Assembly: GCA_030549205.1 (NCBI GenBank)
Contig: JAUKTV010000001.1
Span: forward strand, 4,774,001 to 4,838,000
Length of the DNA stretch: 64,000 bases
Source of the DNA: Apiosordaria backusii
Taxonomy: Eukaryota; Ascomycota; Sordariomycetes; Sordariales; Lasiosphaeriaceae
Direction of reading: 5' to 3'
Part shown: positions 10,443 through 21,900 of the stretch, in pieces
Position numbering within the stretch: position 1 is the stretch's first letter
How the letters are laid out: each line of letters begins with the position of its first letter
Program-made: the position numbers and the translations under genes
The notes under the pieces: model-generated
Databases searched by the model: none
What the model saw: the letters and a program-made list of their open reading frames with translations, nothing else
Told to the model about the DNA's origin: nothing

Positions 10443-12515
10443 ATGTCTATCGATCGCCTCCTTACCAAGGTCCTGGAACTGTACCAGGACGTCCACGACG
10501 ATGCACGCACCGAGCAAATCTACGGGTCGACAGCCGCGCTGTTGACAAACCTATCGAACCCCCTGAATCTCTCCCTTCTCACCTCACAACTTTTGATTGC
10601 GCCAGCAATATGGGGCCGTCCGGATGGCATGCGCACTTGCTATCGCATCATCAGCATCTACAACTCGGCTGCCATTCACGTGCGCCGGAACGAACTCGAG
10701 AACGCCAAACACAAGGGGCCTCCAACAGGCGGCGGTTTGAGTAGTGACGCATGGACAGCAGCAGTTTTGAAGGGTGCCGACGGCCAATCGAGCAGATGGC
10801 AGCATCTCCTAGTCTTTACGGGTGTTTTGATGGGCATGGAGAGCGGACACCGGAGTTCGTTAAGCGGACGCATGCGCCGGACGGTTGAGCGCGCTGTGGT
10901 CACGGCAGCCAATCTTGCCCTGCAAAGGAGTGAGCCAGTGCCTCCAGCGCCTGCTGGGCCGGTGACTCTGGCGCTCAACTACACATTTCCGCTGTTGTCG
11001 GAATCATCACGCGCTGCCTTGAATTGCGATGCCTTGATTCCGGCTGCTACAGCCGCCATGCTCGGTCCTGATGGTCTCGAGGATGGCGTGTTCCTTAGCG
11101 CCATTGATCTCGACGTACGGCAAGCGGAAGAGAAGTTCATGTGGGAACCAAACTCAGCGTCGTATCTTCATATCACTCAGCTTGAAAGGAAGCCTCTTGT
11201 GTCTGGGTTAGGCCCCTTGTCGAGACTGCTAGGATACGCCATTCAAAATGCCCGGGATTCGCGCGTAGTACTCCAGCTTCAGGACGATTTGGTTGCGTTT
11301 ACTGGGAAACTGCTACACCATTGGCAGGCCAACAAGCTATCCGAGCTTGAAATCTCAGAGGAAGGTGTCTTCCTTACCCCTGAGACGCTGACAGGAACTT
11401 GGGAAGGACTCTGGCAGTTCCTCAAGAAGCTTATGTATGGCATCGTGGCCGTTTCGCAAGCCATCGTGGCTCGGAGTCTGCTCGACTGGCGTCTAAAGAA
11501 ACACGACGTCGCTCCAGTGGTAGCTACCAAGACACTTCACACTCTTCGAAACCTCTACTTCATCACTTCGCGAAATGGAAGTGACTCTTTTCAGGTCTAC
11601 TCCTTCACTTATCTGACCTCTCTCGACACTCTTGCCCGATTTGGCGACGCTTCGGCCGCTTTTCTACAAGAAATCAAGTCGACCACCACGGGCTCGATCC
11701 CTGTGCACCCCCTTCACCGCACACTCGACCTTTTCTACCTCAATGTTGCCGAGCACCTACCACTTCACCTCCCACCAGAGGCATGTGACAATCTGATTGT
11801 CCAGCCAGCAATTACATACCTCACCCACTCAGCCCCTCTGTCCCCACGCATGATGGAGCTTTTTGAGGCAGCCCACAGCGCAGTCCTATCAGTGCTATCA
11901 TGTCCACACAACGCACCCATCACAGTCGAGCTCGTGCCATTCTACGCAGAGACTTTGTTCTCCTCCTTCCCCAAGCACATCTCTCCCCGGCAGTTCCGAC
12001 TAGCATTCAAAACCATGATGCAGATCCTATCACCACCATTCCCTATCGCGGCCAGCCACCCACAACTGGCAGAGACACTCCTCGAAATGGTGCGCTTCCG
12101 AGCCAGTGTCGCCGGGCAGAATCCCGCTGGTCAAACGCCTCTACCTCCACCCCCAACGGTCGACCCTCAGGCACATCAGGAACCTCAGGAGCCCATGTCA
12201 GAGCAAAGCACGCTTGTACTGACGTTGATCGACGCCCTTCCATTCTTACAACTGAATATCTTTGAAGACTGGATGACGCTGGCCGCCCATGCAGTAAATG
12301 AAATTAGAGACCCCGCCCTGAGGGAAGTGGTAAAGCGAAGGTTCTGGGAGGTACTGGTCAGCGGAGAGATGGATGTAGAGAGAGCCGCGATCGGAGTGGC
12401 TTGGTGGGGGACGAAGGGCGGACGGGAGGCCGTCTTGTTTGGGCAGCCGCCGCAGAGACAAGAGATGTACATGATGAGCGGGGCGCTTTCGACGGAGAGG
12501 GAGAGCAAGCTGTGA
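10443..12515 (+). CDS. PEX8: Peroxin 8-like peroxisomal import protein with PTS1
   Basis: Intronless 690-residue protein (MSIDRLLTKVLELYQDV...). It ends in SKL, the canonical PTS1 peroxisomal targeting tripeptide. The alpha-helical, domain-poor body and the terminal SKL fit Pex8, the intraperoxisomal peripheral membrane protein that bridges docking and RING subcomplexes during matrix-protein import. Recognisable fungal-conserved stretches include PLNLSLLTSQLL, WGRPDGMRT, HTLRNLYFITSRNG and the C-terminal RFWEVLVSGEMDVERAA block. The identification rests on overall resemblance to filamentous-fungal Pex8 and the SKL. An older family name in fungal annotations is Pex17-like. No targeting or membrane segment other than the SKL is obvious. 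Confidence 0.75.
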   Translation: MSIDRLLTKVLELYQDVHDDARTEQIYGSTAALLTNLSNPLNLSLLTSQLLIAPAIWGRPDGMRTCYRIISIYNSAAIHVRRNELENAKHKGPPTGGGLSSDAWTAAVLKGADGQSSRWQHLLVFTGVLMGMESGHRSSLSGRMRRTVERAVVTAANLALQRSEPVPPAPAGPVTLALNYTFPLLSESSRAALNCDALIPAATAAMLGPDGLEDGVFLSAIDLDVRQAEEKFMWEPNSASYLHITQLERKPLVSGLGPLSRLLGYAIQNARDSRVVLQLQDDLVAFTGKLLHHWQANKLSELEISEEGVFLTPETLTGTWEGLWQFLKKLMYGIVAVSQAIVARSLLDWRLKKHDVAPVVATKTLHTLRNLYFITSRNGSDSFQVYSFTYLTSLDTLARFGDASAAFLQEIKSTTTGSIPVHPLHRTLDLFYLNVAEHLPLHLPPEACDNLIVQPAITYLTHSAPLSPRMMELFEAAHSAVLSVLSCPHNAPITVELVPFYAETLFSSFPKHISPRQFRLAFKTMMQILSPPFPIAASHPQLAETLLEMVRFRASVAGQNPAGQTPLPPPPTVDPQAHQEPQEPMSEQSTLVLTLIDALPFLQLNIFEDWMTLAAHAVNEIRDPALREVVKRRFWEVLVSGEMDVERAAIGVAWWGTKGGREAVLFGQPPQRQEMYMMSGALSTERESKL

Positions 12516-13162
12516 GGACGGTTTGCGTGACGATGTACGAGCCTCACTGAGGGATGGTGCGTAAGCTCTTATGCAGTTGGAGGTACAAGGCGGCTTTTGA
12601 TGAGCTCAAAGCTAGCTCAGTGTATGTGTAAAGAAGCACCGAAACCATGCCAGGTCACGGAGGACTATGGGGTTGTCGATCCACCCTTCCTAAGAGGACT
12701 CCCACCGGGCCGCGTAGGCTGAGCCGATATGGCGGGAATGCAGCTCAGGGGTGCCTCGAACAGGTACAACCGAACCACATGACGCCGGTCCCGACTGTTC
12801 CTTGATCAGGCGGTGAGCCGGTGGTTTCGTTTCATAACGCAAACTTTGTCACTCCCGTCTTCCGCCAGTCGTCTGACATGTGCGTAGATTTGGAATTGGG
12901 GAAGTAGTACTGTACTCTACAGAAGGAAACACATGTAATATAGCCTCCCTCGTGGAGGGGAACGCAAGGGACTTTGTGAACAGGACACAGGCGTGGATAA
13001 TGGGAGATGAGATGATTAATGAATGGATTTTCTTTGGTTACTCAAAACATCAAGAATATATAACCCCCTATCCTGACCTCGAACCACAACCTTTCTCTCT
13101 TGGGTATTCACCCCAACATTATCTATCAACATTTCTTCATTAACAAGCAAATCACAGCCAAA
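12516..13162. other. Intergenic upstream of the Thr-rich small gene
   Basis: Contains the PEX8 3' flank and the promoter of the next gene with a TATA box at 13057-13063. No further gene seen. Confidence 0.5.
13057..13063 (+). promoter_or_regulatory. TATA box (TATATAA)
   Basis: A TATATAA element about 100 bases ahead of the ATG at 13163, followed by a pyrimidine-rich leader. The spacing is right for a fungal core promoter and it is one of few clear TATA boxes in the window, suggesting a regulated rather than housekeeping gene. Confidence 0.55.
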
Positions 13163-13749
13163 ATGTGGCCCTACACCCCCCAGCCTCATGCCAAAGTAAC
13201 CAACCCCCTCCCACCCCTTCCTTTTTCCCCTCACACTCTCTCTGTAGCATTCCCATAAGTAGTTCTAACCAAGAAGCAAAGCCCATCTCCTCCCCCCACC
13301 AAACCACCATCACCCCCTACTCAACTTCCCAACCTCTTACCGCCACCACCGACACCGACACCGACCCCGAGTCGTCAACAACCCCCACCACAACCACAGC
13401 TACAGCCACAGGCACCGATCCAACCACTACCGTCCCTACAACAACCACCGCTGTGCCGTCCTCCCCCTCAGCACCGGACCCTTCCGACCCCCTTACCAAG
13501 TCCACCACTGGTGGCGAGGATGAGTACGCCGCCACTCCCACCGGCGGCAAAGAAGAGGGACTGGAAGGCGAGGAAGGTGGGAAGAAGCTGCTGGGGGAGA
13601 AGATTGAGGGGAGGATTAGAGCTGCGGTTGGAGGGGTGGTGGAGGATGTGAAGTGCGCTTGTTCCAGTTCCTCGCATCAGAAGAAGGAGGAGGGTGCTGG
13701 GGAGGGGGAGGGGGAGGGGAAGAAGAAAAAGAGGTTGGGTTTCTTTTGA
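13163..13749 (+). CDS. Hypothetical Thr/Pro-rich protein with acidic and basic tail
   Basis: I do not recognise this protein. The best model has a short first exon 13163-13195 (MWPYTPQPHAK). An 86-nt intron follows, with a GTAACC donor, a CTAAC branch near 13266 and an AAAG acceptor at 13281. Exon 2 is 13282-13749, for 166 residues. The body is a low-complexity Thr/Ser/Pro stretch with a run of TDTDTD. It is followed by a charged helix (KKLLGEKIEGRIRAAVGG), a CAC motif and a Glu/Gly then Lys-rich end KKKKRLGFF. It resembles small stress-type or disordered proteins rather than an enzyme. The acceptor choice is uncertain because three AGs lie within nine bases, but only this one keeps the frame. 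A TATA box lies 100 bp upstream. Confidence 0.5.
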
Positions 13750-14462
13750 GCGGGTGTGGGTGGTAAAGTACCTTAGGTGGTAGGGTGTTGTTGATGGTTC
13801 AAGGGGTTGCGTGATGTATTCCTCCTGGTCTGTTGGAATATTTGAGGCTTGAGTGCCATTAGAATTGAACTGTTGACCCCTGACTGGCTTACCTTCTGCC
13901 TTGGGAAAAGACCAGGTGATGGGTGATTTGGTCATGTATCACTTGTCCCAACGCCATGTTGGTAAAATAAGTATTTCTGTTGAAAGCACATCACCAGGAG
14001 TAAAATACAATGGATTCAGCCAAGATTTAGGTAGTGTCTTGTTATCAAAATTGATTTGTTGATTAATATTTGCTTTTTATCTTCCTCTTGTTGTAGAAGT
14101 AGAAATACGACCGACACCCCAAGCAAGCTCTTGCCTGCTTGCCACCTCTCCCTTTTTAGTACTCATGCGATATATCTACCGATAACATCCCGCCCATAGC
14201 GTCCCCGCTAAAAAGTGTCAAATACTTTTGCAACAAAACGAAACCCGACTTTTCGCCATCATCATAGCTCCCATAGGTATCGTACCATCCATAACATCTC
14301 ACGTAGTCAGAGACATTAACATATACACCGCTATAAAACAATTAAAAAAAGGAATCCATGCCATATCATAAACCTTGGTATCTTTATTTTGGCCCATCAA
14401 AACGCCATGCCCATGTTATCCCCCCCCCCCAACTCCATCCCCGATCAGCCAGTTCAGTATCC
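13750..14462. other. Convergent 3' intergenic
   Basis: The 3' flanks of the Thr-rich gene and the zinc-finger gene; AT-rich patches near 14050 and 14340; no gene seen. Confidence 0.5.
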
Positions 14463-16271
14463 CTAATACTGCTCTTGGCTAAGTAGCTCGTTCACCATGT
14501 TCCAATCGGTATTGGCGTGATGATCACCTCCCAGCACAGTCGTCAAGGCAGGGTAGAAAGTCTCATCCAGATGCTGCTGGTTTTGCTCCTGTTCCTGCCC
14601 CTGAAGCAGCATGCCCATCGCGGACACTTGCAGCTCTGGATCGATGACGAGGCCATGAGTTGCATCTTCAGCCATGTCTGGAATCCCCGGCTCATTTTTG
14701 AGGTCGTTGAGAATATGGCTCTGGTCGCCGTAGCCCTCGACCGGAGTGCTGTAGGCGCTGTTGGCCTCGTGGATGTGCCCTTGGTTCCGGTAACCTCCCT
14801 CGGCAGCAGCAATAATATGATCCTGATCCCCATATCCTCCTCCAGGAGCCTCAAGAATGTATTCCTGGTGCTGATATCCTCCTTCAGCAGCAGCGTCAAC
14901 CTGCTCCTGCGTGCCATACCCCGCATCGAGACGAAGGGTCTGTGTCTGATGTGCCTGTAGATGCTTGTTGAGGTCTGCCCATCTGACGAACCTCAATTCG
15001 CACCCAAGCACGTTACAGGCAAGTTTCTTCTTAACTGCCGCCGTCATCCCATCCACCTCGTCCGGTCCGTCCAAATTCAAGGTAACGGTCCTCTCTGGAC
15101 GCTTCCTTCCCAGGTGAATAAACCGGATATGCTCCTCGAGTTTAAGCTTGCTGACGAAGCTAGCCTTGCAACCCTCCTCTTGCCAGTTCCAGTCTGCGAT
15201 ATCGGGCGTGTTGAAAGTGTTAACCTCCCCGCAAACAAACTTTCTGCCTTCGTGCGCGCTTCGGTAGTGAGTTCTCATGTTGGATTTCCGGGTGAACATG
15301 CTGTCGCAACCTGGCCAGTCGCAAGGCACATCTTTTCTCTCCTCGACCGACTTCCCAGAGTGCACATTCTCCACGTGCTCCTCCAGCGCGGACTGTCGCC
15401 CGATCTTCTTGTCACAGAAAGGACACGCCCGGTGTTCGGTCCTAGCATGGGTCTTGAGCAGGTTCAATGTCGTGAAGCCAACCCTCTTCTCTTCGCCATC
15501 CTCGTCGGTCTCCTTGGCGCACTCATCACACCAGAACCGAAGTTGTCCATGCTCTCTCTCCGTGTGCCGACGCAGAGCACCGGCACTGTCAAAGCCTTCT
15601 TCGCAACCGTTTTGGGGGCACAGGAAGCCGGCCTGACCGAGATGCTCTGTCCGAATGTGCCGTTGAAGGGTTTCACGCTTCCGGAAGCTCAGATTACACC
15701 CTTCGTAGTCCCTGCACCGAAATCTCTCGGCACCTTCGTGGACGGCCGCGTGCCTTTTTAGTCTAGTATTGGTCACAAAGGCCTTGCCGCACCCTTCGAC
15801 TGTGCAGACGTAATTCTTCTCGTGGGTGTGGGAGCCTTTGATGTGCTGCGTCAGGTGCTTCTCCTCGAGATAGGACTTGTCGCACCCTTCGTAAGGGCAG
15901 CGGTGAATGCGGTCATTGTTATGGCTACGAAGATGCGCCGTCAGGCGAATGGGCCGATTAAAGGTCTTGTCGCAGCCAGGGTAGGTGCACCTAATCGTCT
16001 TCATGTCGGAGGGAAACTTGCGGCCTCGACGGGAGGTAGATATGGACGTTGCCCCTACAGTTTGGGCGTCGGCTGGGCGAGAGGTGTCATCGGAAGCGGC
16101 ATCGTTGCCGTCGTATATGGAGGTGGATTCTGCCGTTTCCTGCTCTGGGCTGCCCTTGCCGGTATCGAGGTCTTGACTGGCCACGTCAAGTTGCTGGCGC
16201 TTGGTCGAGTCCGCAGACCCGTCCTCGTCGGAGGCCTTGCGTTTCATGGCTCTTGTTGCTCTGGCAGACAT
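14463..16271 (-). CDS. Ten-finger C2H2 protein, transcription factor IIIA-like
   Basis: 602 residues from MSARATRAMKRK; the longer frame upstream starts at a non-ATG codon. After an acidic Ser-rich N-terminus come about ten C2H2 fingers in tandem, starting CTYPGCDKTFNRPIRLTAHL and ending CNVLGCELRFVRWADLNKHL. The linkers and the diverged, stretched sixth and ninth fingers recall fungal TFIIIA, which binds the 5S rRNA gene internal promoter and 5S RNA. The C-terminal 170 residues are unlike TFIIIA: they carry five or so GY-x2-Q-x2-I repeats (about 14725-14930) and a Gln-rich end. It is divergent from RPB6 across 377 bp, which fits a role in basal transcription. A general C2H2 regulator is the alternative. 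Confidence 0.75.
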   Translation of the reverse strand: MSARATRAMKRKASDEDGSADSTKRQQLDVASQDLDTGKGSPEQETAESTSIYDGNDAASDDTSRPADAQTVGATSISTSRRGRKFPSDMKTIRCTYPGCDKTFNRPIRLTAHLRSHNNDRIHRCPYEGCDKSYLEEKHLTQHIKGSHTHEKNYVCTVEGCGKAFVTNTRLKRHAAVHEGAERFRCRDYEGCNLSFRKRETLQRHIRTEHLGQAGFLCPQNGCEEGFDSAGALRRHTEREHGQLRFWCDECAKETDEDGEEKRVGFTTLNLLKTHARTEHRACPFCDKKIGRQSALEEHVENVHSGKSVEERKDVPCDWPGCDSMFTRKSNMRTHYRSAHEGRKFVCGEVNTFNTPDIADWNWQEEGCKASFVSKLKLEEHIRFIHLGRKRPERTVTLNLDGPDEVDGMTAAVKKKLACNVLGCELRFVRWADLNKHLQAHQTQTLRLDAGYGTQEQVDAAAEGGYQHQEYILEAPGGGYGDQDHIIAAAEGGYRNQGHIHEANSAYSTPVEGYGDQSHILNDLKNEPGIPDMAEDATHGLVIDPELQVSAMGMLLQGQEQEQNQQHLDETFYPALTTVLGGDHHANTDWNMVNELLSQEQY

Positions 16272-16648
16272 GACTGGCCAGAGCAAGCAAAGAGTGTGAC
16301 TCTGGTTGTTTTTGGTTGAGGGTTGCAAGAACAAGCTTTAGCTCTGCCGATAAAGTCCATATCCAACTTTTTTGTGGGTGCGACTTGAGCTCCCGGCAGG
16401 CAAAGCTCATAGATCCACACCCTCCCGCGTCTCCAACCAGCCTCGTTGAATGGTCAGCCTTGCGCATTGCACAGAGGGCCCCACTTAAATAATTTTACGA
16501 TCCCGCCTTCAGCCGCCTCCCAGACTTGCTCACCCAGTTCAACGCAACATCCATTTCATCGCTGCAACAAAGCCGACATTGTTGGCTATCACCACTGCGC
16601 GCCCTTATCAACAGTCTCTTTGGAATCTTCTCATTCCATCAAGACAAC
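16272..16648. promoter_or_regulatory. Divergent promoter, TFIIIA-like / RPB6
   Basis: A 377-bp region between two divergent start codons, both for transcription machinery. No TATA box was seen. The RPB6 side is pyrimidine-rich before the ATG at 16649. Confidence 0.55.
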
Positions 16649-17309
16649 ATGTCTGATTACGGCGACAACGATGACCGCGATCCCATGTGCGCGCCTCCCC
16701 AATTTTTTTTGCTTGCTTCTGCCTCTTTCTGCCGTGGAGGCGCCAATCGCTGACTGATTGAAACAGCGCCGATGAGCCCGCCTTTGAGGAGGATCCCGAT
16801 GAGTACTACGAGCCAGTGGACGACGACGAGCCAGACAACCGCGCCAACATTGGCGAGGACGAGGACCCAAACCAAGTTGTCAGCTCTGGCGACCCTAACG
16901 CGGCCGCCAACCACGGCAAGGGCGCCGAAAAGTCGCACAAGGACAAGAAGATTCCAAATGACCAGCGCAAGACGACGCCATACATGACCAAGTACGAGAA
17001 GGCGCGCATTCTGGGCACGAGAGCGCTTCAGATCAGGTGAGTCGCGTTGATTGTGGCATCTGAAATGATGGCTGGCGACTGACAGGAAACCAACAGTATG
17101 AATGCGCCTGTGCTGGTTGACCTCGAGGGCGAGACGGATCCCCTGCAAATTGCCATCAAGGAGCTCAGGGAGAAGAAGATCCCCCTCATCGTGCGCCGGT
17201 ATATGCCTGATGGAACGTAAGTTTTCCAATGGCCTAACGTTTCATCATAGCTTTCACTGACATGAAGCTCAGCTACGAGGACTGGACGTGCGAGGAACTT
17301 ATGCAATGA
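16649..17309 (+). CDS. RPB6: RNA polymerases I/II/III shared subunit RPABC2 (Rpb6)
   Basis: Small essential subunit common to the three nuclear RNA polymerases, at the base of the clamp. Exons 16649-16686, 16767-17036, 17097-17216 and 17273-17309 give 154 residues, matching the family's usual 155. The N-terminus is acidic and disordered. The conserved C-terminal domain reads [20 protein letters not shown], then [34 protein letters not shown] and [11 protein letters not shown]. Introns have GTGCGC, GTGAGT and GTAAGT donors with CTGAC-type branches, and all phases agree. The first donor (GTGCGC) is the weakest element of the model but is forced by phase. Confidence 0.95.
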
Positions 17310-18256
17310 TTGATCAGCGTTTATACAACAAGAATGAGAAAACCAAAACTGCATTAGCGACGGCGTTGGGGTATTTTTGCCATTGGTGCTTTGGATTAGA
17401 CAGAATGGGTTAGGCACGCCGTGGCGGGTGTTGTGGTTGTTTGCCCGAGTCCTATTGCTCTGCTGGTGTTTACAGGACTCGAAAGTTTGGCAGACAAGCA
17501 AACACGCGCCGCGGTGGAAGGGGACGGCATGTCCGGGGACTACATAATATGAGAGCAGGCGGTAATCAAGCTGTTAATGATCTCTACATGTGGCAACAGC
17601 TTTTCGTTGCTGGAACCGGCGGAGGAAGTGCCAGTGGAAAGAAAGGGGATAGGTTGATTGGTTCAAGCTGAAAGAGGTCTGGACGAGCCGAATCTTCACT
17701 TCTCACGCTCATTCCCTGCTTTACTTCACGATGGTTTTACTCGAGGTTTGAGGGCGCTGTGGGTGTCCGCCCCTCGCTTGAGGGAGGACAAGAAAAATGT
17801 CCCCCTAGCTCTTTGAATTCTAAAGAAGACGAAGCATCGTCACGGAGACGCTTTTTACTTGGCAAACACACCAGTCTTCTATCGCCGTCGCAGAAGACAT
17901 TCCAATGACAATTAACTACCAAGAATCTGTTCGCCCTACCTCCTCAGTTGTGGCCTATCTTTTGTGTTCCTTTCTCTTCATGTTCTCCAATTTCTTCCAG
18001 GCCCATGTCAGCTTTGCAGTCTCAAGTTTCTCTCAGCAACAGTCCGCTATTCTGACTACCGAAAACATCTCCCATTCTTGTTCTCCCACAAAAGTCTTAT
18101 CTTGGAGCAACCGTCCCCAACCCAAGCAAGCCCCTTCAACAACTTTACCAAGCCACATCCTCCACATTCTCTGACTCGAAGCCCCACAACACAGCAGTAA
18201 AGACTTTGAACCCTCTTTCCACCACGACCACACAACAATCAGGTAAATACCTCACC
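17310..18256. other. Intergenic, RPB6 to tRNA-His
   Basis: RPB6 3' flank and about 900 bases without a supportable gene; pyrimidine-rich from 17900 up to the tRNA. Confidence 0.5.
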
Positions 18257-18360
18257 GGGTGACTAGTCTAGTGGTCAGGACGCTTCGTTGTGGTTGTCTC
18301 TGTAAAAAGAGCATCACGTATGATTCCGAAGAAACCCCGGTTCGATTCCGGGGTTGCCCA
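18257..18360 (+). tRNA. tRNA-His (GTG), intron-containing
   Basis: The acceptor arms GGGTGAC and GTTGCCC pair with two G-U wobbles. D stem is GTCT/GGAC, anticodon stem CTTCG/CGAAG, T arm CCCGG-TTCGATT-CCGGG, discriminator A. Anticodon GTG is at 18290-18292. A 32-nt intron (18294-18325) sits at the canonical 37/38 site and contains CAC that can pair with the anticodon. The upstream flank AATACCTCACC is shared with the second copy at 41179. Confidence 0.93.
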
Positions 18361-18683
18361 TCTTTCTTTTTGCCTTTTTATTTTTGTAGTTTTAGGGATT
18401 TAAATTGACTTCACACTTTCAAGATTATTTTTGCATAGCAGCTAACAATCCTCTTCGGAAATGAAGTCAGTTCTTTTCTCTTCATCCCTCAACCTCATTC
18501 AGGGTGCCGAATACATCCACCATACCATATATCCACATCTGTTCCATGAGAAGAAGGCACCACCACAGGCGGGATCTTGGGGGGGAGAGGTCCGACATTG
18601 CATGCCTTCACCGAATCCCAAAAGGGTAGCATCCCGGAAATAACAAATTCTTTTCTGCAGCCATTACGGAGTATGCAACAGTG

Positions 18684-18708
18684 AAAAAAAAAAAAAAAAA
18701 AAAAAAAA
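18684..18708. repeat. Poly(A) tract, 25 bases
   Basis: Uninterrupted A-run followed by GAATCTGATC. Probably a simple slippage tract; no retroelement body precedes it on either strand. Confidence 0.8.
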
Positions 18709-18868
18709 GAATCTGATCATTTCTGCAGCCCAACATAGTCCGGGGTGACATTGGGCTTTTTATTTAGACGCAGACAAAATAAGGTAGAAAAAGGCAACTG
18801 CAAAGGAGCTCATGCAAAAAAAAGAGAGCAAAGGTTCTCCCAAGGAAGCCTTTTCTGCATCTGGCTGA

Positions 18869-18903
18869 TTGTTGTTGTTGTTGTTGTTGTTCTTGTTGTT
18901 TGT
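18869..18903. repeat. TTG trinucleotide microsatellite
   Basis: About ten TTG units with one TTC interruption, in intergenic DNA. Confidence 0.8.
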
Positions 18904-21900
18904 GTCATGGCAGGTAGCGACCAAGTCCTCTTCTTAGGTACTGTCCAACCTACCAGAATGTAAGACAAAAACCAAGGTAAGAAGAAGGAGTTCTCGGAAT
19001 ATCAACTGCTTGTATTTTGATGCAATAAGACCTCATCTCGCCTCACCCACTTGCGTTTCAGTTAAACTGGAACCTGGTTTGCAGAGACATAGCTTCTGCA
19101 CCTTTGGGTGGTAGGGTGATATTCTCCAGAGTGATCATTTCTGTCAAAAAACCATAAAGAAGAGGGGGCGAAGGTATCCGGAAAGAAAGGTAGCTTTTCT
19201 GCACCTGGCTTTGGGGGTGTTACCTCGCTGAATGATGAGAGGAGGGAGGATGTATATAAACCATCTACCTTATCTTCTCTGACCCGCTTGTTGGTGTAAG
19301 TCTGAGGCCTGGGCTGTTGACTACTTGTTACCTATTAGTAATTTGGACGTATCGAGTAGATAACCCTCCCGACATTTGTCTGCCCGGTGATGTCGGCTTC
19401 TTGAAGACTTTCATACTTTACACGCCTGGAAGACACACACACAAAAGTTGAGGGCTGAGCTCTCTTTTTATTTTGAGCTGTCAAGGTAGGTAGGTTGATA
19501 TCAGTAACGTTTTGGGAGGTATTGTGAAACTGCGGGTTCTTTAGAAAAACAGGAATGGGCTGTTTTATGTTATGAGCTCACAGGGCAGTCTAGAGTGGTG
19601 CGTATATAGGTAGAGTGCTATGTTCGGTCATTGTTGTTACACACTATGAGATACAGGTTCCTGTGTTGATATCGACTTTTTTTTTTCGTCATACATGAGG
19701 AGATTAGCTCCGTTCGGGAAGTCATGAATTGGAGAAGCTCGAAAAAACAGCTTCTTGTGTTATGTCACTTGAGGGTAGTCTGGTGTATCATGAATGTTCT
19801 GGGGTACAATAGGTCCGTACAACCGGTAGCTCCCACTTCTTTTTTTTTGGGAGTCATCCACTTGGAGGTTCGCGAGCAGCTTCCTGTGTTACGTAGCTCG
19901 GTATATTTGGTCGATGTAGTTACCCAGCCGAGATGGGCGTTTCTGGAGCTATGATACATCCAGACAACGTCGACAGCCTATCTGCTGTAAGAATGGCTGG
20001 CCTAGTGCTTACTCCTACATCACAGCCGCGACCACAACTTCAGTTTGCCTTGCCATTCTTGCTTATCATGATGCTCTGTCGTAAGAAGGTAGCGCTGGTC
20101 GCCTTGGCTGTGTTGTGTAGTCGAAGGGTAGCTGCATGACCCCAACTCTCAGCGATGATGATCTCGTGGATACCATGACTGCATATAGGCAAGACCAGGC
20201 CGGCAATTGCCTGCCGCGGGGTTGTTTTCTTGTTGTCCGAATTAACACAACAAGCTCTTGTCGGTCCTACGTGAAGGGTTTCAGGGTAATTGTCAATGAC
20301 ACTGATGACACTTGATCGCTATCTGATCAACAATCCAACAGCTCCATCATGACATATACCCGTCGAAACCATCTGCTGCGAGTAACCGGACAGGGAAAAG
20401 CAATGTGGAGTTTTCCCCCAGAGGAAAGAAGACAGTATGAAAAACGGTATGGGCTTGATTGGCGCGATGTGCTACCGATCGGGTTACATGCAGAAACGCC
20501 TGCTGTCTGTCTTCGACTTGGGCAGAGTGATTGGGTAAGAGAATCAAACCCAGAAGGGCAGATCATGTGATGTGTGGTCGGGTCTGGAACCATTAATCAG
20601 AAATAGTGAATTGCTATGACAGCATCGTTGGAGGGGCAGAATGGGCAGAAAACGAGGGGCAGAGAGACCCCGCCTTGGCCGAGAGTGTGGGTGGTGCTCA
20701 ACGCCCAACAAAGTCCATTGCGGCAAATGAGGGGGAGCACAAGGATGGGCAAGTGTCCCGGTGCTTTGGTGCTCTATCCGGTCGAAAGGGGTACAAGATC
20801 ATCTTAGCTCTGGTGGGAAAGCCCATCATGGGAATCCGGCCATATTCTTAATTCGCAACATCTTCACCGAAGGGAACACAGTCGATGTTGCCCGGTGAGT
20901 CAAGTTTAGGGCCTGGTGGTGCTGCAAACTGCACGACTGATATGTAAGCCATGCAGAAGCACCCAGCAGCACCCAACCAGGTCCAACGCCACCATACAGA
21001 TAGCAATACTCCGCAACAGTGCTCGGCTTGTCTCCGAGAGCAGGTCTCGGTGCTGTTCTAGTGCCCATGGTTTGAAACCAGGATAGGGGGAAACATGTTC
21101 CATGAGGGGGTGAAATAGATGATTGCCATGTAGGGAAGAGTGACAGCGAATCAGAGCTAATCCCACGACTAAGGCAAGCGGCAACGCGCTCAAAGGCACA
21201 AACTTGAGACCACACGGCCCCCCTGGGGCGCAGTCAAGGAGACCCGGCGCCAAGTCAAGGTTTGCTTGGGAGACCTCCAAACTCGAGTTGGTCGGGGCCG
21301 GCCACCACCAGCATATCCGTTGTGAAGACAGACAAAGACAGATGATTCCGAGGTCGGGGAAGGTAGGTGAGCTTGATAGAGCACCTGTGCTTGTACAGCG
21401 TCAGTCCAAGCCAGGCATCCTCTGTACATGGATGTAAAGAATGCGGTCTACCCGTGGAGATATGCTCGAAAGCTGACGAAGCGAAGCGAAGCTCGTTTTC
21501 TTCTTGGGTTTTTTGGTTGCCGTCATAGCGTCGTGTTGAACAACCAGAGGAAACGGGAAACTGGGCACGAGTTAACTTGGTATACGAGGCTACTTCAAAA
21601 GAGGCGGTGGCGCCAGATAAGAGGAACAGCTTGAACAGGAATAAACAATAAAAAGAACAGAAACCACAGCTCGGTCCTTTTGGGGAGAAATATCAGGCCT
21701 CGCCGCCGTGAGGTTTTGGCAGGCAAAAGTAGCACTGCGTAGGTCAAAGAAGATCCGTTTTAGATTGCCAAGGGTCGAGGGGTTGATATCCACAGCCAAT
21801 CCCGGCTCAGGAGTCGACAATGCAGAAGGCGGACTAACACTTGTGGCGCTGGGTTGCGGGCCATTTTTGTTAGCAGATGACGCGCTTCTCCCTGTCCTGC

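Noticed and set aside
18684..18903. Retroelement 3' end suggested by the poly(A) and TTG repeats
   Set aside because: No reverse-transcriptase text, target-site duplication or upstream body was found.
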